35,552 nt of DNA from Phycisphaerales bacterium UBA7812 (lineage in GTDB: Bacteria; Planctomycetota; Phycisphaerae; Phycisphaerales; UBA1924), in assembly GCA_002480345.1 (NCBI GenBank), contig DLBY01000138.1:12992-48543 (forward strand), in the 5' to 3' direction. This document shows, in pieces, positions 15,286 to 23,299 of the stretch. The translations under genes and the position numbers were made by a program. Under the pieces are notes generated by a model, which was not told the origin of the DNA, made no database searches, and was given only the letters and a program-made list of their open reading frames with translations. Position 1 is the first letter of the stretch. The number at the start of each line of letters is the position of its first letter.

Positions 15286-17430
15286 TTACGGGCAGCCGCC
15301 CAGGAACGCGCCGAGGAAGGTCTGCAGGTCCGCGAGGTCGAAGACCGTGATCGGGTCGGCGACATCCGCCGCGGGTGCCTGGTTGACGAACGAGCCCACG
15401 AACGCCTGGATGTCGGCGAGGTCGAGCAGGGTGTCGCCGTTGAGGTCCGCGAGGCAGTCCGCGTTCCCGTTGTAGAACTGGTTGGCGCGCTGCCACGCGT
15501 CGAAGGCGACCTCGTAGCCCATGATGCGGCCCGGCAGGTCGTCCGCGGGGGGATGGATGCCGCCCCAGATCCGGCTCAGGCTGGTCTGGTCAGAGGCGTC
15601 CTGGTAGGTCGCCCACTGCAGGGTGATGTCCTGGCTCGGGCCCTCCTCGAAGACGAGGAACTGGTTCTGGGGGCAGAAGAACTCGCCCACGCCGCCCGGG
15701 AAGAACTGCGATCCGGTCAGCAGGGTCATGACCTCGGACGCGGCGCGGCTGAAGGTCGAGTGCCCCGAGACATAGCCAGCGAAGGGGGGCGTGACGAACG
15801 AGGGGCGCTGGTAGGGCCACCAGTTCTCCGCGAGGATCCAGCCCACGCCCGCGTCGTCGGTGTCGGGGTTGTTGATGAAGTTGGGCCCGCGCCAGGCGTT
15901 GAAGGCGATCTTGCCCTCGTTGCCCGCGAGGTGGGCGTGCCGCTCGCCCGGCGCGGTGGTCGCGCTGGTCACGACCTCGATGACGCCCGGGTAGAGGCGG
16001 ATGCCGTCGGGGTTGTAGGCGGGCTGCTTCGGATCGCTCGACTGGCCCTGGTCGGCGAGGTACCGGATCGCGGAGACGGGGCGCACATAGTCGTACGCGC
16101 CCTTGCACCCCCAGGCGGTCACGGCGCTGTCGTGCATCGCGCCGCCCAGCAGCAGGTAGGCCTTCACATCCCATTCGAGGTCGTCGAGGATCGGGCCCGT
16201 TCCGCCGAACCGCTTCTCGAACATCGGATGATCGAAGACATAGGACGCGATCTCGAACCAGTGCCCGGGGGGCGTTTCCGAGTCGGGCCCGTCGGCCCAG
16301 AACTCCGCGAGGATGCGCCCGTAGTCGCCCCGCGGGACGACCTGCTCGGGGTAGGGCGCGCCGGTCGCGGGGTTGATGTCATGCCCCGTCCCGCTATCGC
16401 CACCCGTGATGTGGTTGTAGTAGGTCGCCCAGTCCGCGGGGTCGGGCAGGGGGCTGTTCCCGAAGTTGTTGGGCGAGATATCGACCATCACGCCGTCGGT
16501 CGGGTCGAGGTGGTTGGACCACAGCACGACCATCTCGTTGCCCCAGCGGTAGTACTCGTCACCCGCACCGTTGAAGTAGGGCGGGTCCCCCGGGTCGTGG
16601 TAGACGGGGTAATCGAACCCGTCGCGCGGGTGCAGCGTCCGGTCGCTCGCGCGGAGCGCAAAGCCCGGCACCGCGCCCCACTCGGGGCTCAGGAACTCGA
16701 GCGAGCCCAGCGGGATCGGGTTGCCCGACTGATCGACGAAGAACTCGATCGCGAGCGGCTGCCAGCGGTTCGGATCGCTGATGTCGGGGTTGCCCGGGAA
16801 ATCGGGGAACAGGGGCTCATTGACGGGGGTGTACCACAGGTTCCCGTACGCGCCCTGCTCGTTGGAGTTGTCGTTGAGGCCGAACGCGATGATCTTGCCC
16901 GCGACCCGGTTGCCCAGCGCCGAGGGGGTGTCCCCGACCTCGCTGACATTGCTGGGGTCGAAGCCCAGATCGAGCATCGTCTGGTTGATGAGCGGGACGA
17001 TCTCCGCGGCGCCGACGGAGTTGCTGAACCGGTGGATCAGCAGGCGGCAGGCGGCGTACGAGATCGCCTCTTCCCGCGCGGCCTGCACATCCGCGGCGGT
17101 CGCCCGCTCGCGGTGGAACACCTGGTCCGCCGCGTCGTCGTAGGCCGCCCACGCGTCCCACATCGCCGCGGAGGTGTGATAGAGGTTCCGCGCATGGACC
17201 GTGGGGCGCGCCAGGTCGTTGCGGATCGCGGTGAGGAGGACTTCCTTCCACTGGCGCGCGACACTCGGCGCGGTCCCGCGCGGCGCGAGCGGGGTCACGC
17301 TCCCGTCCGCGTTGTGCAGGCGGTAGAGGAAATGCCCGCCCCGGTCTTCTCCCGAAGACTGGGCAAGGGCAGGGGCGGCGATGACGGTGCCCGCGAGGAT
17401 CGCGGCGACGGCAGAACGACGGGGTGACAT
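15286..17430 (-). CDS. exported vanadium-dependent haloperoxidase / PAP2-type protein with dockerin tail
   Basis: A 714-residue secreted enzyme. A signal peptide ends near 'APALAQS' (residue 24). The acid-phosphatase/vanadium-haloperoxidase signature is complete and in order: KX6RP in 'KGAYDYVRP', the central 'GYVSGHSTFSRA', and SRX5HX3D in 'SRIWGGIHPPAD'. In the family these residues hold vanadate or phosphate and the catalytic His. The C-terminal ~60 residues are a Cys-bounded dockerin pair ('CLADLNGDTLLDLADIQAFVGSF', 'DPITVFDLADLQTFLGAFLGGCP'), whose first loop is close to canonical. The start at ATG 17430 has a GGAG at good distance and begins exactly at the signal peptide. Whether it oxidises halides or removes phosphate cannot be read from motifs alone; length and motif order favour the bacterial haloperoxidase-like group. 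Confidence 0.93.
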   Translation of the reverse strand: MSPRRSAVAAILAGTVIAAPALAQSSGEDRGGHFLYRLHNADGSVTPLAPRGTAPSVARQWKEVLLTAIRNDLARPTVHARNLYHTSAAMWDAWAAYDDAADQVFHRERATAADVQAAREEAISYAACRLLIHRFSNSVGAAEIVPLINQTMLDLGFDPSNVSEVGDTPSALGNRVAGKIIAFGLNDNSNEQGAYGNLWYTPVNEPLFPDFPGNPDISDPNRWQPLAIEFFVDQSGNPIPLGSLEFLSPEWGAVPGFALRASDRTLHPRDGFDYPVYHDPGDPPYFNGAGDEYYRWGNEMVVLWSNHLDPTDGVMVDISPNNFGNSPLPDPADWATYYNHITGGDSGTGHDINPATGAPYPEQVVPRGDYGRILAEFWADGPDSETPPGHWFEIASYVFDHPMFEKRFGGTGPILDDLEWDVKAYLLLGGAMHDSAVTAWGCKGAYDYVRPVSAIRYLADQGQSSDPKQPAYNPDGIRLYPGVIEVVTSATTAPGERHAHLAGNEGKIAFNAWRGPNFINNPDTDDAGVGWILAENWWPYQRPSFVTPPFAGYVSGHSTFSRAASEVMTLLTGSQFFPGGVGEFFCPQNQFLVFEEGPSQDITLQWATYQDASDQTSLSRIWGGIHPPADDLPGRIMGYEVAFDAWQRANQFYNGNADCLADLNGDTLLDLADIQAFVGSFVNQAPAADVADPITVFDLADLQTFLGAFLGGCP

Positions 17431-17531
17431 GCGGCTCTCCGGTTGTCTCGTTCCAAGATGAATGGGGGCCCGTGTAGAAGCGGCGCAGAACGGCACCCGC
17501 GGGCTTCCCTCCTCAGAATCCAGCATCCGAG

Positions 17532-17560
17532 AGTGTACTGGAGTCCGATCCCTCCGCAAA
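17532..17560 (-). promoter_or_regulatory. possible promoter of the haloperoxidase-type gene
   Basis: Minus strand TACACT (17537-17532) with a poor -35, TTTGCG (17560-17555), 17 bp upstream. The leader would be about 95 nt. The rest of the 283-bp gap to the upstream gene holds no gene I can support. Confidence 0.45.
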
Positions 17561-17713
17561 GCAAATTTCCACGCATCGCGCGGATTGGGCGCACAGGCCG
17601 CTCAACCCGACCCAGCGGCGCCGCTCGTGCGGCCTGCGCCGAGTGTGATGACCCGAGCAACGCCCTTCCCCGTTCGATCAGCAGGTCTGCATGCGCGGCA
17701 AGAATCGGTATCG

Positions 17714-20680
17714 TCAGCACCCGCTCGCGAAGAGCGAAACGAACGCGTTCAGGTCCGACAGGTCGAACACCCCGTCGCCTGTCAGGTCCGCGTCGGGGTG
17801 CTGGGCGAGGAAGCCCGCGACGAAGGCGTTGATGTCGGCGAGGTCCAGCACCCCGAACGGCGCCGCGAGGTCCGCCGGGCAGGCTGCGATCGCGCGGAGT
17901 TCATTGCCGACGGTGCGCGCACGCCAGCGCACGCCGGGCGACGGGGGCGCCGTGACCCGGTCGATGGCGCCCGTGAACCCGCCCGCCGCGGTCATCACGA
18001 TCACCTCGTCGCCGATCTCCGGGATGAACCCGGGGGCGGGGGCGAGCACGACCGTCCCGGCGAGGGCCGCCGATCCGGTGACATCGAGCCGGTCGGTGAG
18101 CCCGGGACCGGCGGAATCGACGCGCAGCTCGCTGCCGGGCCCCATCTCGAGGTCGCCCTCGATGGTGAGCGAGCCCAGCGCGCCGAGCGCCGGGACGATC
18201 CCGCCCCGCGCGATGACCAGCGGCGCGCGCACGATCGGGGCCGCCGGTGCGCCGCGCCCGGGCCCGGGTCGGCTGAGATCGACCACGCCCACGAGATCAT
18301 CGACCACGCTTTGGAACTCGATCGGCGCGAGCAGCTCGAGCTCGGAGAGCGGCCTGAGGCGGACCTCCGATCGACGCGACGAGCCGGGACCGGTCGAACG
18401 GAGCTTTGCGCCGGGGCCGACCTCGAGTTCGCTTTCGTCGAGTTCCAGGATGGGCAGCTCGACCTCGGCGTCCTCCTCCACCGTCAGCTTGCTCTTCTCG
18501 AGCTTGAGGGGCTCGGTGAAGGTGGTGTCGCCGATCCGGGCCTCGGTGTCTTTCATCCGCTTGACGCCCTCGAGCCAGGGGGTGGTGGTGCCGTCGCCCT
18601 CGATCTGGTGCGGCTCATCGGGTGTCATTTCTGCGGGCCCGATCTGCGTCGGGGGCGGGCTGAAGAAGATCCGCCCGTTGTTCCGGCGGATCCAGTTGCC
18701 CCTGATCGATTCCTCGATCGACCCGTCGGCGTTCGTGGTCGTCGTCAGGGCGTTGTAGAAGGTGAACCGCGCGAGGTTATCGGCGATGACCGTTCCGTTG
18801 TTGTTGAATCGCACGCGGATCGCAGAGCCGAACGACGAATCGCCCTGGAAGGTGCCGTTGTTGTCGAACGCGGTGCTGGGGAAGGTGTCGAGCTCCCCGA
18901 TCGTGATGCCCGACTCGACATTCCAGGTGCCGTTGTTGATGATCTCCGAGCCGAAGTCGAAGTAGAGATCGCCGCGCTGCTCGACGGTGCCCTCGTTCCG
19001 GATCGAGCGGAAGTCCATGCGGGCGTTGAACGCCATCAGCGCCTCGTTGACGATCGAGGGTTCGACGGTGGACGCGTGCTCGAAAGCGACCACGCCCCGG
19101 CTCGTGATCGTGCCGCTCCCGGTGATCTCGGGCGCGCGCACGCGTGCGGTCGCGTTGTCGGCGGTCAGCGACCCCTCGAGGATGATCTCGGGCTGTGAGC
19201 CGGAGCCCGGGCCCACAAACAGCGTGTTCAGCGCCCCGAGCCCCGAGTTGGTGACCGTCACATCGCCCACGATCTGGAACGGGTCGCCTTCGCCCAGCAT
19301 CACGATCGCGGCGTCCCCGGGCTGCCCCGTGGTCAGGTCGAGCGTGCCCCCGCTCCACACACCCCCCCAGCGGAGTTGCAGCTCGCCCCCGTTGCTCGCG
19401 AGGGTGCCCGTCGGTTCGAGGTCGACGGGGACATAGACGCGCGCGAGCCCGCCGTCCGGGTCGTTCTCGAACAGGCCCGCGACGCGGATGCGCCCGCCGA
19501 TGTTGTTGGGCATGGTCGTGTCGCCGCCGACCTGATAGGTCCCGCCTGCCGCGATATCGATCAGCCCGCTCACCCCGACACGGACCGACCCGTTGCTGGT
19601 GCCGACCCCGCCCTCGATGCGGGTGACGGTGTTGAGCGTCCCGTCGAGCGAGACGAGCCCGGTGGAGACGATCTCCCCGGGGCCTTCGATCTGCTGAACC
19701 CCGAAGAAGCTCAGGTTCCCCTGGTTGGTCAGGTCTCCATCGAGGGTGATCGTGTTGTTGCGGAGACGGAGCACGCTCGTGCCGCCGGTGATGGTGTTCG
19801 TCGCGGGACCCAGCGTGACGGCCCCACGGATCTCGATGCTGCCCTCGATCCCGTCGTTGCTGTAGCGGGTCGCGTCGATGCGTGGTGACGACGCGGTCGT
19901 GGCGTTGAGGCGGAGGAACCCGCCCCCGATCGCCTCGAGCGTGCCGCCCCGGATGTCGTGGTTGTTGAGTTCCCACGAGCCGACGGTCGCGCGCATCACG
20001 CCGCTGTTCATCTGGATGCGCCCGCTCGTGATGCGCGACGATGGGTCGAACATCTCGAGCGTCCCACCGTCGACGACCCACTTGCCGCTCCCGAAGCTCG
20101 TCATGAAGCCCGTCCGCGTGAGGAAGGTCCCCGTGATGCGGCAGACCGCGCCGTCGTAGGCGCGACCGCCGTTGCCCGAGAGCACGAGGGGCCCGTCGTC
20201 GGCGGTGCCCGCGATGTTGAGCGTGACGAACGGATCGATGAAGTACCCGCTGCCGAACCGCATGGATCCCTCGATGGTCGTCTCCGCGACGCCTCGGAAG
20301 ACGGGCGTGCTGCGGAGCTCGCTGTTGCCCTGGATGAGCAGTGGGCCGTCCGCGATGATCGGCGCGTTCAGGCTCGTCTGGATCTCGAAGTTGGTGATCT
20401 GCGACGCGCCGAGCACCGTCAGCCCGCTGATGCCCTCGAGCCTGAGCCCGCTGTCGCACATCAGCGTCGAGACCTCGACCAGATCGCTCGTCGCGATCAC
20501 CACGCCGTCGGTCGACACGATGGCATCATCGCCCAGCCCAGGCACCCCATCGGGGTTCCAGTTCGCGCCGCTGAACCACAGGTAATCCCCGTCCTCGTTG
20601 TCGAAGATCTTCCCGTCCGCGTAGGCGGCGTGAGACATCGCCAGCGCCGACGAGAGCCCGAGTGCCGTGATGAGCCGCAT
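17714..20680 (-). CDS. large exported beta-helix-like protein with GC-type dockerin tail
   Basis: A 988-residue secreted protein. A signal peptide is at about 1-22 ('MRLITALGLSSALAMSHAAYADG'). A long series of imperfect glycine/asparagine-rich strands follows ('GSGTITSRGVVAF', 'NEGTVEQRGDLYFDFG', 'NNGTWNVESGITIGEL', 'NNGTFQGDSSFG'), similar to autotransporter-passenger or pectin-lyase-like right-handed beta-helices. An acidic Glu/Lys segment ('LKLEKSKLTVEEDAEVELP') and another strand-rich part follow. The end is a dockerin pair, 'CPADLAAPFGVLDLADINAFVAGFL' and 'ADLTGDGVFDLSDLNAFVSLFASGC'; the second loop is near canonical and the first is degenerate. The start is supported by GGGGAG before ATG 20680. 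No catalytic domain is seen, so a structural or adhesive role is the best guess. Confidence 0.86.
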   Translation of the reverse strand: MRLITALGLSSALAMSHAAYADGKIFDNEDGDYLWFSGANWNPDGVPGLGDDAIVSTDGVVIATSDLVEVSTLMCDSGLRLEGISGLTVLGASQITNFEIQTSLNAPIIADGPLLIQGNSELRSTPVFRGVAETTIEGSMRFGSGYFIDPFVTLNIAGTADDGPLVLSGNGGRAYDGAVCRITGTFLTRTGFMTSFGSGKWVVDGGTLEMFDPSSRITSGRIQMNSGVMRATVGSWELNNHDIRGGTLEAIGGGFLRLNATTASSPRIDATRYSNDGIEGSIEIRGAVTLGPATNTITGGTSVLRLRNNTITLDGDLTNQGNLSFFGVQQIEGPGEIVSTGLVSLDGTLNTVTRIEGGVGTSNGSVRVGVSGLIDIAAGGTYQVGGDTTMPNNIGGRIRVAGLFENDPDGGLARVYVPVDLEPTGTLASNGGELQLRWGGVWSGGTLDLTTGQPGDAAIVMLGEGDPFQIVGDVTVTNSGLGALNTLFVGPGSGSQPEIILEGSLTADNATARVRAPEITGSGTITSRGVVAFEHASTVEPSIVNEALMAFNARMDFRSIRNEGTVEQRGDLYFDFGSEIINNGTWNVESGITIGELDTFPSTAFDNNGTFQGDSSFGSAIRVRFNNNGTVIADNLARFTFYNALTTTTNADGSIEESIRGNWIRRNNGRIFFSPPPTQIGPAEMTPDEPHQIEGDGTTTPWLEGVKRMKDTEARIGDTTFTEPLKLEKSKLTVEEDAEVELPILELDESELEVGPGAKLRSTGPGSSRRSEVRLRPLSELELLAPIEFQSVVDDLVGVVDLSRPGPGRGAPAAPIVRAPLVIARGGIVPALGALGSLTIEGDLEMGPGSELRVDSAGPGLTDRLDVTGSAALAGTVVLAPAPGFIPEIGDEVIVMTAAGGFTGAIDRVTAPPSPGVRWRARTVGNELRAIAACPADLAAPFGVLDLADINAFVAGFLAQHPDADLTGDGVFDLSDLNAFVSLFASGC

Positions 20681-20720
20681 CTGTCTTCTCCCCGCTGGCA
20701 GGTCCCGCGCGCGGCCCCGC

Positions 20721-20732
20721 GTTCGATCGAAC
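20721..20732. repeat. 12-bp palindrome in the leader of the beta-helix gene
   Basis: GTTCGATCGAAC is perfectly self-complementary and lies between the predicted transcription start (about 20734) and the Shine-Dalgarno. A dimeric repressor bound here would block transcription; that is speculation from position and symmetry. Confidence 0.5.
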
Positions 20733-20740
20733 AGCGGTTC

Positions 20741-20769
20741 AGACTAGCGGCTCGGGCCTCGATCCCCAA
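20741..20769 (-). promoter_or_regulatory. promoter of the beta-helix dockerin gene
   Basis: Minus strand TTGGGG (20769-20764), a 17-bp spacer, then TAGTCT (20746-20741), giving a leader of about 54 nt. Confidence 0.55.
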
Positions 20770-20808
20770 GAAATACAGCCAATCCGCGCGAGGGCGAGAA
20801 CGCGCGTC

Positions 20809-22701
20809 TCAGGGGCAACCCGACGCGAACGACGCGACGAAGGCGTTGATGTCCGATAGGTCGAACACCCCCTCGCCCGTCAGGTCCGCGCTCGGCGCCT
20901 GCGCGACGAAGGCTGCGGTGAACGCGTTGATATCCGCGAGATCGAGGACGCCGATCGGCTCGGCGAGGTCCGCGGGTCCGCACGACGCGGGCGCCGCCCA
21001 GACGACCCCGCCCACGATTGCGAGCCCGTACCCCTGCGACCCGACGGGAACCGATGCGCCCGTGACGCTGATGGTGTAGGTGCCCGGAGACGGCGCCGGC
21101 ACCGACACCACCTCCACGGTGTTGCGCGTGTCGGTCAGCCCCGCGGCCGATCCGCGCGGGACGCTCGCGCCGGTCAGTGTGTCGATGTCGTTGCCGACGA
21201 GCATCGCGCCCTCCGGCGTCGTCACGACCAGGTCGAGATCGTTGACCACCGGGTCCGCGGCGCCGAAATCGCCCGGCGCGTCGTGCCAGCTCAGCACGAT
21301 GCGCAGCGGGCGCGACGCGTCCCGCACCTCGATCGAGACGGAGCGGGTGTCGCCCGTGCTCATGGCGCCATCGCCGTTGTTGCGGCGTTGCTCGACGAGC
21401 AGGCGGTCCGGGTCGCTCCCGCTCAGCGCAAGGGCGCCCGCGAGCCGGACGCGACCCCAGCCCTCGCGCGGGCTCGGCCAACCCGCCTCCTGCGCGAGAT
21501 CCGCCGTTCCCGCGATCAGCACCGATTTCACGAGGGGGCCCAGCGGCGCGATGCCGGCGCCGGGGTTGGGCTCGCCCGCGATGTGCCAGCCTTCGACGAG
21601 ATACTGCCGCACGATCGCCGCGGCTCCCGCGACCGCGGGCGTTGCCATCGAGGTCCCGCTGCTGAAGACCGTGGGGCACCCCCCGCCGAACGGGTAGGCG
21701 CTGAAGATCGAGCACCCCGGCGCGACAAGGTCGGGCTTGCGTCGCCCGTCACCCGTCGGTCCGATGGGCCCGACGCAGAACCGGTCCTGAAAGGGGCTGT
21801 CGAGCGTCGCGCTCACCGCGATCGCGTTCTTCGCGTTCTCGGGTGTTTTCAGGGTCGCCTGGTTCGCGCTCGCGACGACGACGAGGTGCTCGTCGTTCCG
21901 CCAGCAGAAGTCGTCGATCGCGCGCGCCAGCCCGCCGTAGGCGCTGCTCTGCTCGTCGCCCCAGCTCAGGGAATGGATGCGCGCGCCCTGGGCCGCGTGC
22001 GTTTCCAGCTGCTCGAAGAGCGTGGACTCGTCGAACACGGGGATGGTGTCGAACGCGAGGCGCGCGCCCGGCGCGACCCCCCTCAGGTCGGGCGACGCGT
22101 CCGAGTCGCCCGCGAGCGTGCCGCACACATGCGTCCCGTGCGCGCTCACCGCGCCGAGCGGCGCGTTGTAGGCGACGATCTTCCGGTGCGCGGGCCCGAT
22201 GGGGTTGGTGTCCACGAACGCGCAGTGATCCCAGTCCAGCGGATCGTCGATCACCCCGACGATCTGCCCCGCGCCCGTCAACCCCGCGAGGTCGAACGGC
22301 GCGCTCCCCACGGCGCCCGTCTGCACGATCTCCCGCAGGGTCCCGTTGCGGACCGTCGGGTCGGGCGCGGGCTCGACCCAGACCACGCCGGGCTGGTGCG
22401 CGAGGCGGCGCGCGGCGGCCTCGGTTGTTTCGATCGCGAGCAGCGACAAGTCCCCCGACAGCGTCGATCGCCGCAGGTGTGCGCCGGGTTCGGCGCCGAT
22501 GGCGCGCACGAGCGTGCCCCGGCGAGCCGGGTCCGCATAGACATGCACCGCGAGCAGCCCGCGCGCCGCGAGCGCGCGCGTCCGGTCGCTCGCCGGGGTG
22601 CGCGCGCCCAGCAACGGATCGACCCGATCGCTGGGCGATGACCGGGCGAGTGCGCTCGCCGCGATGCCCGCTGCAATCCCCATCACCATCGCTTTGCGCA
22701 T
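20809..22701 (-). CDS. exported S8 (subtilisin-like) serine protease with GC-type dockerin tail
   Basis: A 630-residue secreted protease. A signal peptide lies at about 1-20 and a propeptide-like region at about 40-115 ('LLAVHVYADPARRG...VVWVEPAPDP'). The catalytic set is D152 in 'VGVIDDPLD', H188 in 'HGTHVCGTLAG', oxyanion N280 in 'ASANQAT' and S351 in 'SSGTSMATPAVAG'. The usual D-[ST]-G after the first residue is replaced by DDP. A beta-sandwich region follows the protease domain ('PLRIVLSWHDAPGDFGAADPVVNDLDLVV'), resembling the Ig-like or P-type domains of kumamolisin/KP-43 subtilases. The tail is a dockerin pair with a degenerate first and near-canonical second loop, ending 'FASGCP'. I chose ATG 22701 since it begins the signal peptide behind a G-rich ribosome site. 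Confidence 0.93.
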   Translation of the reverse strand: MRKAMVMGIAAGIAASALARSSPSDRVDPLLGARTPASDRTRALAARGLLAVHVYADPARRGTLVRAIGAEPGAHLRRSTLSGDLSLLAIETTEAAARRLAHQPGVVWVEPAPDPTVRNGTLREIVQTGAVGSAPFDLAGLTGAGQIVGVIDDPLDWDHCAFVDTNPIGPAHRKIVAYNAPLGAVSAHGTHVCGTLAGDSDASPDLRGVAPGARLAFDTIPVFDESTLFEQLETHAAQGARIHSLSWGDEQSSAYGGLARAIDDFCWRNDEHLVVVASANQATLKTPENAKNAIAVSATLDSPFQDRFCVGPIGPTGDGRRKPDLVAPGCSIFSAYPFGGGCPTVFSSGTSMATPAVAGAAAIVRQYLVEGWHIAGEPNPGAGIAPLGPLVKSVLIAGTADLAQEAGWPSPREGWGRVRLAGALALSGSDPDRLLVEQRRNNGDGAMSTGDTRSVSIEVRDASRPLRIVLSWHDAPGDFGAADPVVNDLDLVVTTPEGAMLVGNDIDTLTGASVPRGSAAGLTDTRNTVEVVSVPAPSPGTYTISVTGASVPVGSQGYGLAIVGGVVWAAPASCGPADLAEPIGVLDLADINAFTAAFVAQAPSADLTGEGVFDLSDINAFVASFASGCP

Positions 22702-22857
22702 CGGCTCACCCCCGCCCGCCGCGTTCCCCCGCTCTATCGGGCGGCGCGTCCCGACGCTTGCCCGCGCTATGCGGGCACCCCGCAGGCGACAACACACAGG
22801 CCCGCCTGTGCGCTCAGCACCGCTGAACCCGAACCCGAAAAGCGGGTTATCGGTCGT

Positions 22858-23160
22858 CTATCGGGCGGGCCCGACCAGCCGGCGCAGCGCGGGCTCGTCC
22901 GCACCCTCGATCCGGAGCGTTTTCTCGGGGTGCGTCGCGCCCGACGCGATGGTGACGCTCGCGTCGCGCAGGCCCAGCGCGTCCGCGATCAGGCGTCGGA
23001 TCGCCCGGTTCGCCTTCCCGTCTTCCGGGGGCGCCGCGATCCGGACCTTCAGCCGCGTGCCCAGCGGGCCGACGATGGTGTTGCGTCTCGCCCCGGGGAC
23101 CGCCTTGATCGGGAGGAGCCACGCGCCGGGGGTGTCCGGATCCGCTCGCAGGTCCACCAT
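22858..23160 (-). CDS. DUF167 (YggU-family) protein
   Basis: A 100-residue cytoplasmic protein of unknown function in the widespread DUF167/YggU family. It matches the family's layout: an opening strand 'WLLPIKAVPGARRNTIVG', 'LKVRIAAPPEDGKANRAIRRLIADALGL', then 'VTIASGATHPEKTLRIEG'. The ATG at 23160 is preceded by TACGCT plus 6 nt with no Shine-Dalgarno, so a leaderless message is predicted and the longer upstream open frame is rejected. It is transcribed away from the TIGR03790-like gene. The gap between this gene and the S8 protease gene (22702-22857) contains only short GC-rich inverted repeats, for example AACCCG/CGGGTT at 22832-22848. Confidence 0.92.
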   Translation of the reverse strand: MVDLRADPDTPGAWLLPIKAVPGARRNTIVGPLGTRLKVRIAAPPEDGKANRAIRRLIADALGLRDASVTIASGATHPEKTLRIEGADEPALRRLVGPAR

Positions 23161-23166
23161 CCCCCG

Positions 23167-23172
23167 AGCGTA
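23167..23172 (-). promoter_or_regulatory. -10 box of leaderless DUF167 promoter
   Basis: Minus strand TACGCT, then 6 nt (CGGGGG), then ATG 23160. No -35 is evident. Confidence 0.55.
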
Positions 23173-23193
23173 GCGGCCCCCTCCACGAATCGT

Positions 23194-23222
23194 TTGGTCC
23201 GAAGGGGAGGGGGCGGTAGAGT
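23194..23222 (+). promoter_or_regulatory. promoter of the TIGR03790-like gene
   Basis: TTGGTC (23194-23199), a 17-bp spacer, then TAGAGT (23217-23222). The leader to GTG 23300 would be about 70 nt. Confidence 0.5.
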
Positions 23223-23299
23223 CAGAAAGCGACGCGGCTTCCGCAGCGCGTTTTCCCTTCGCCCGCTCGTGGGCCTGCCTCGGATCCGGAGCCTGACCC

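Noticed and set aside
15259..17427. 722-codon open frame on the plus strand opposite the haloperoxidase-type gene
   Set aside because: Arg/Val/Gly-rich shadow; the minus strand has a signal peptide, catalytic motifs and a dockerin tail.
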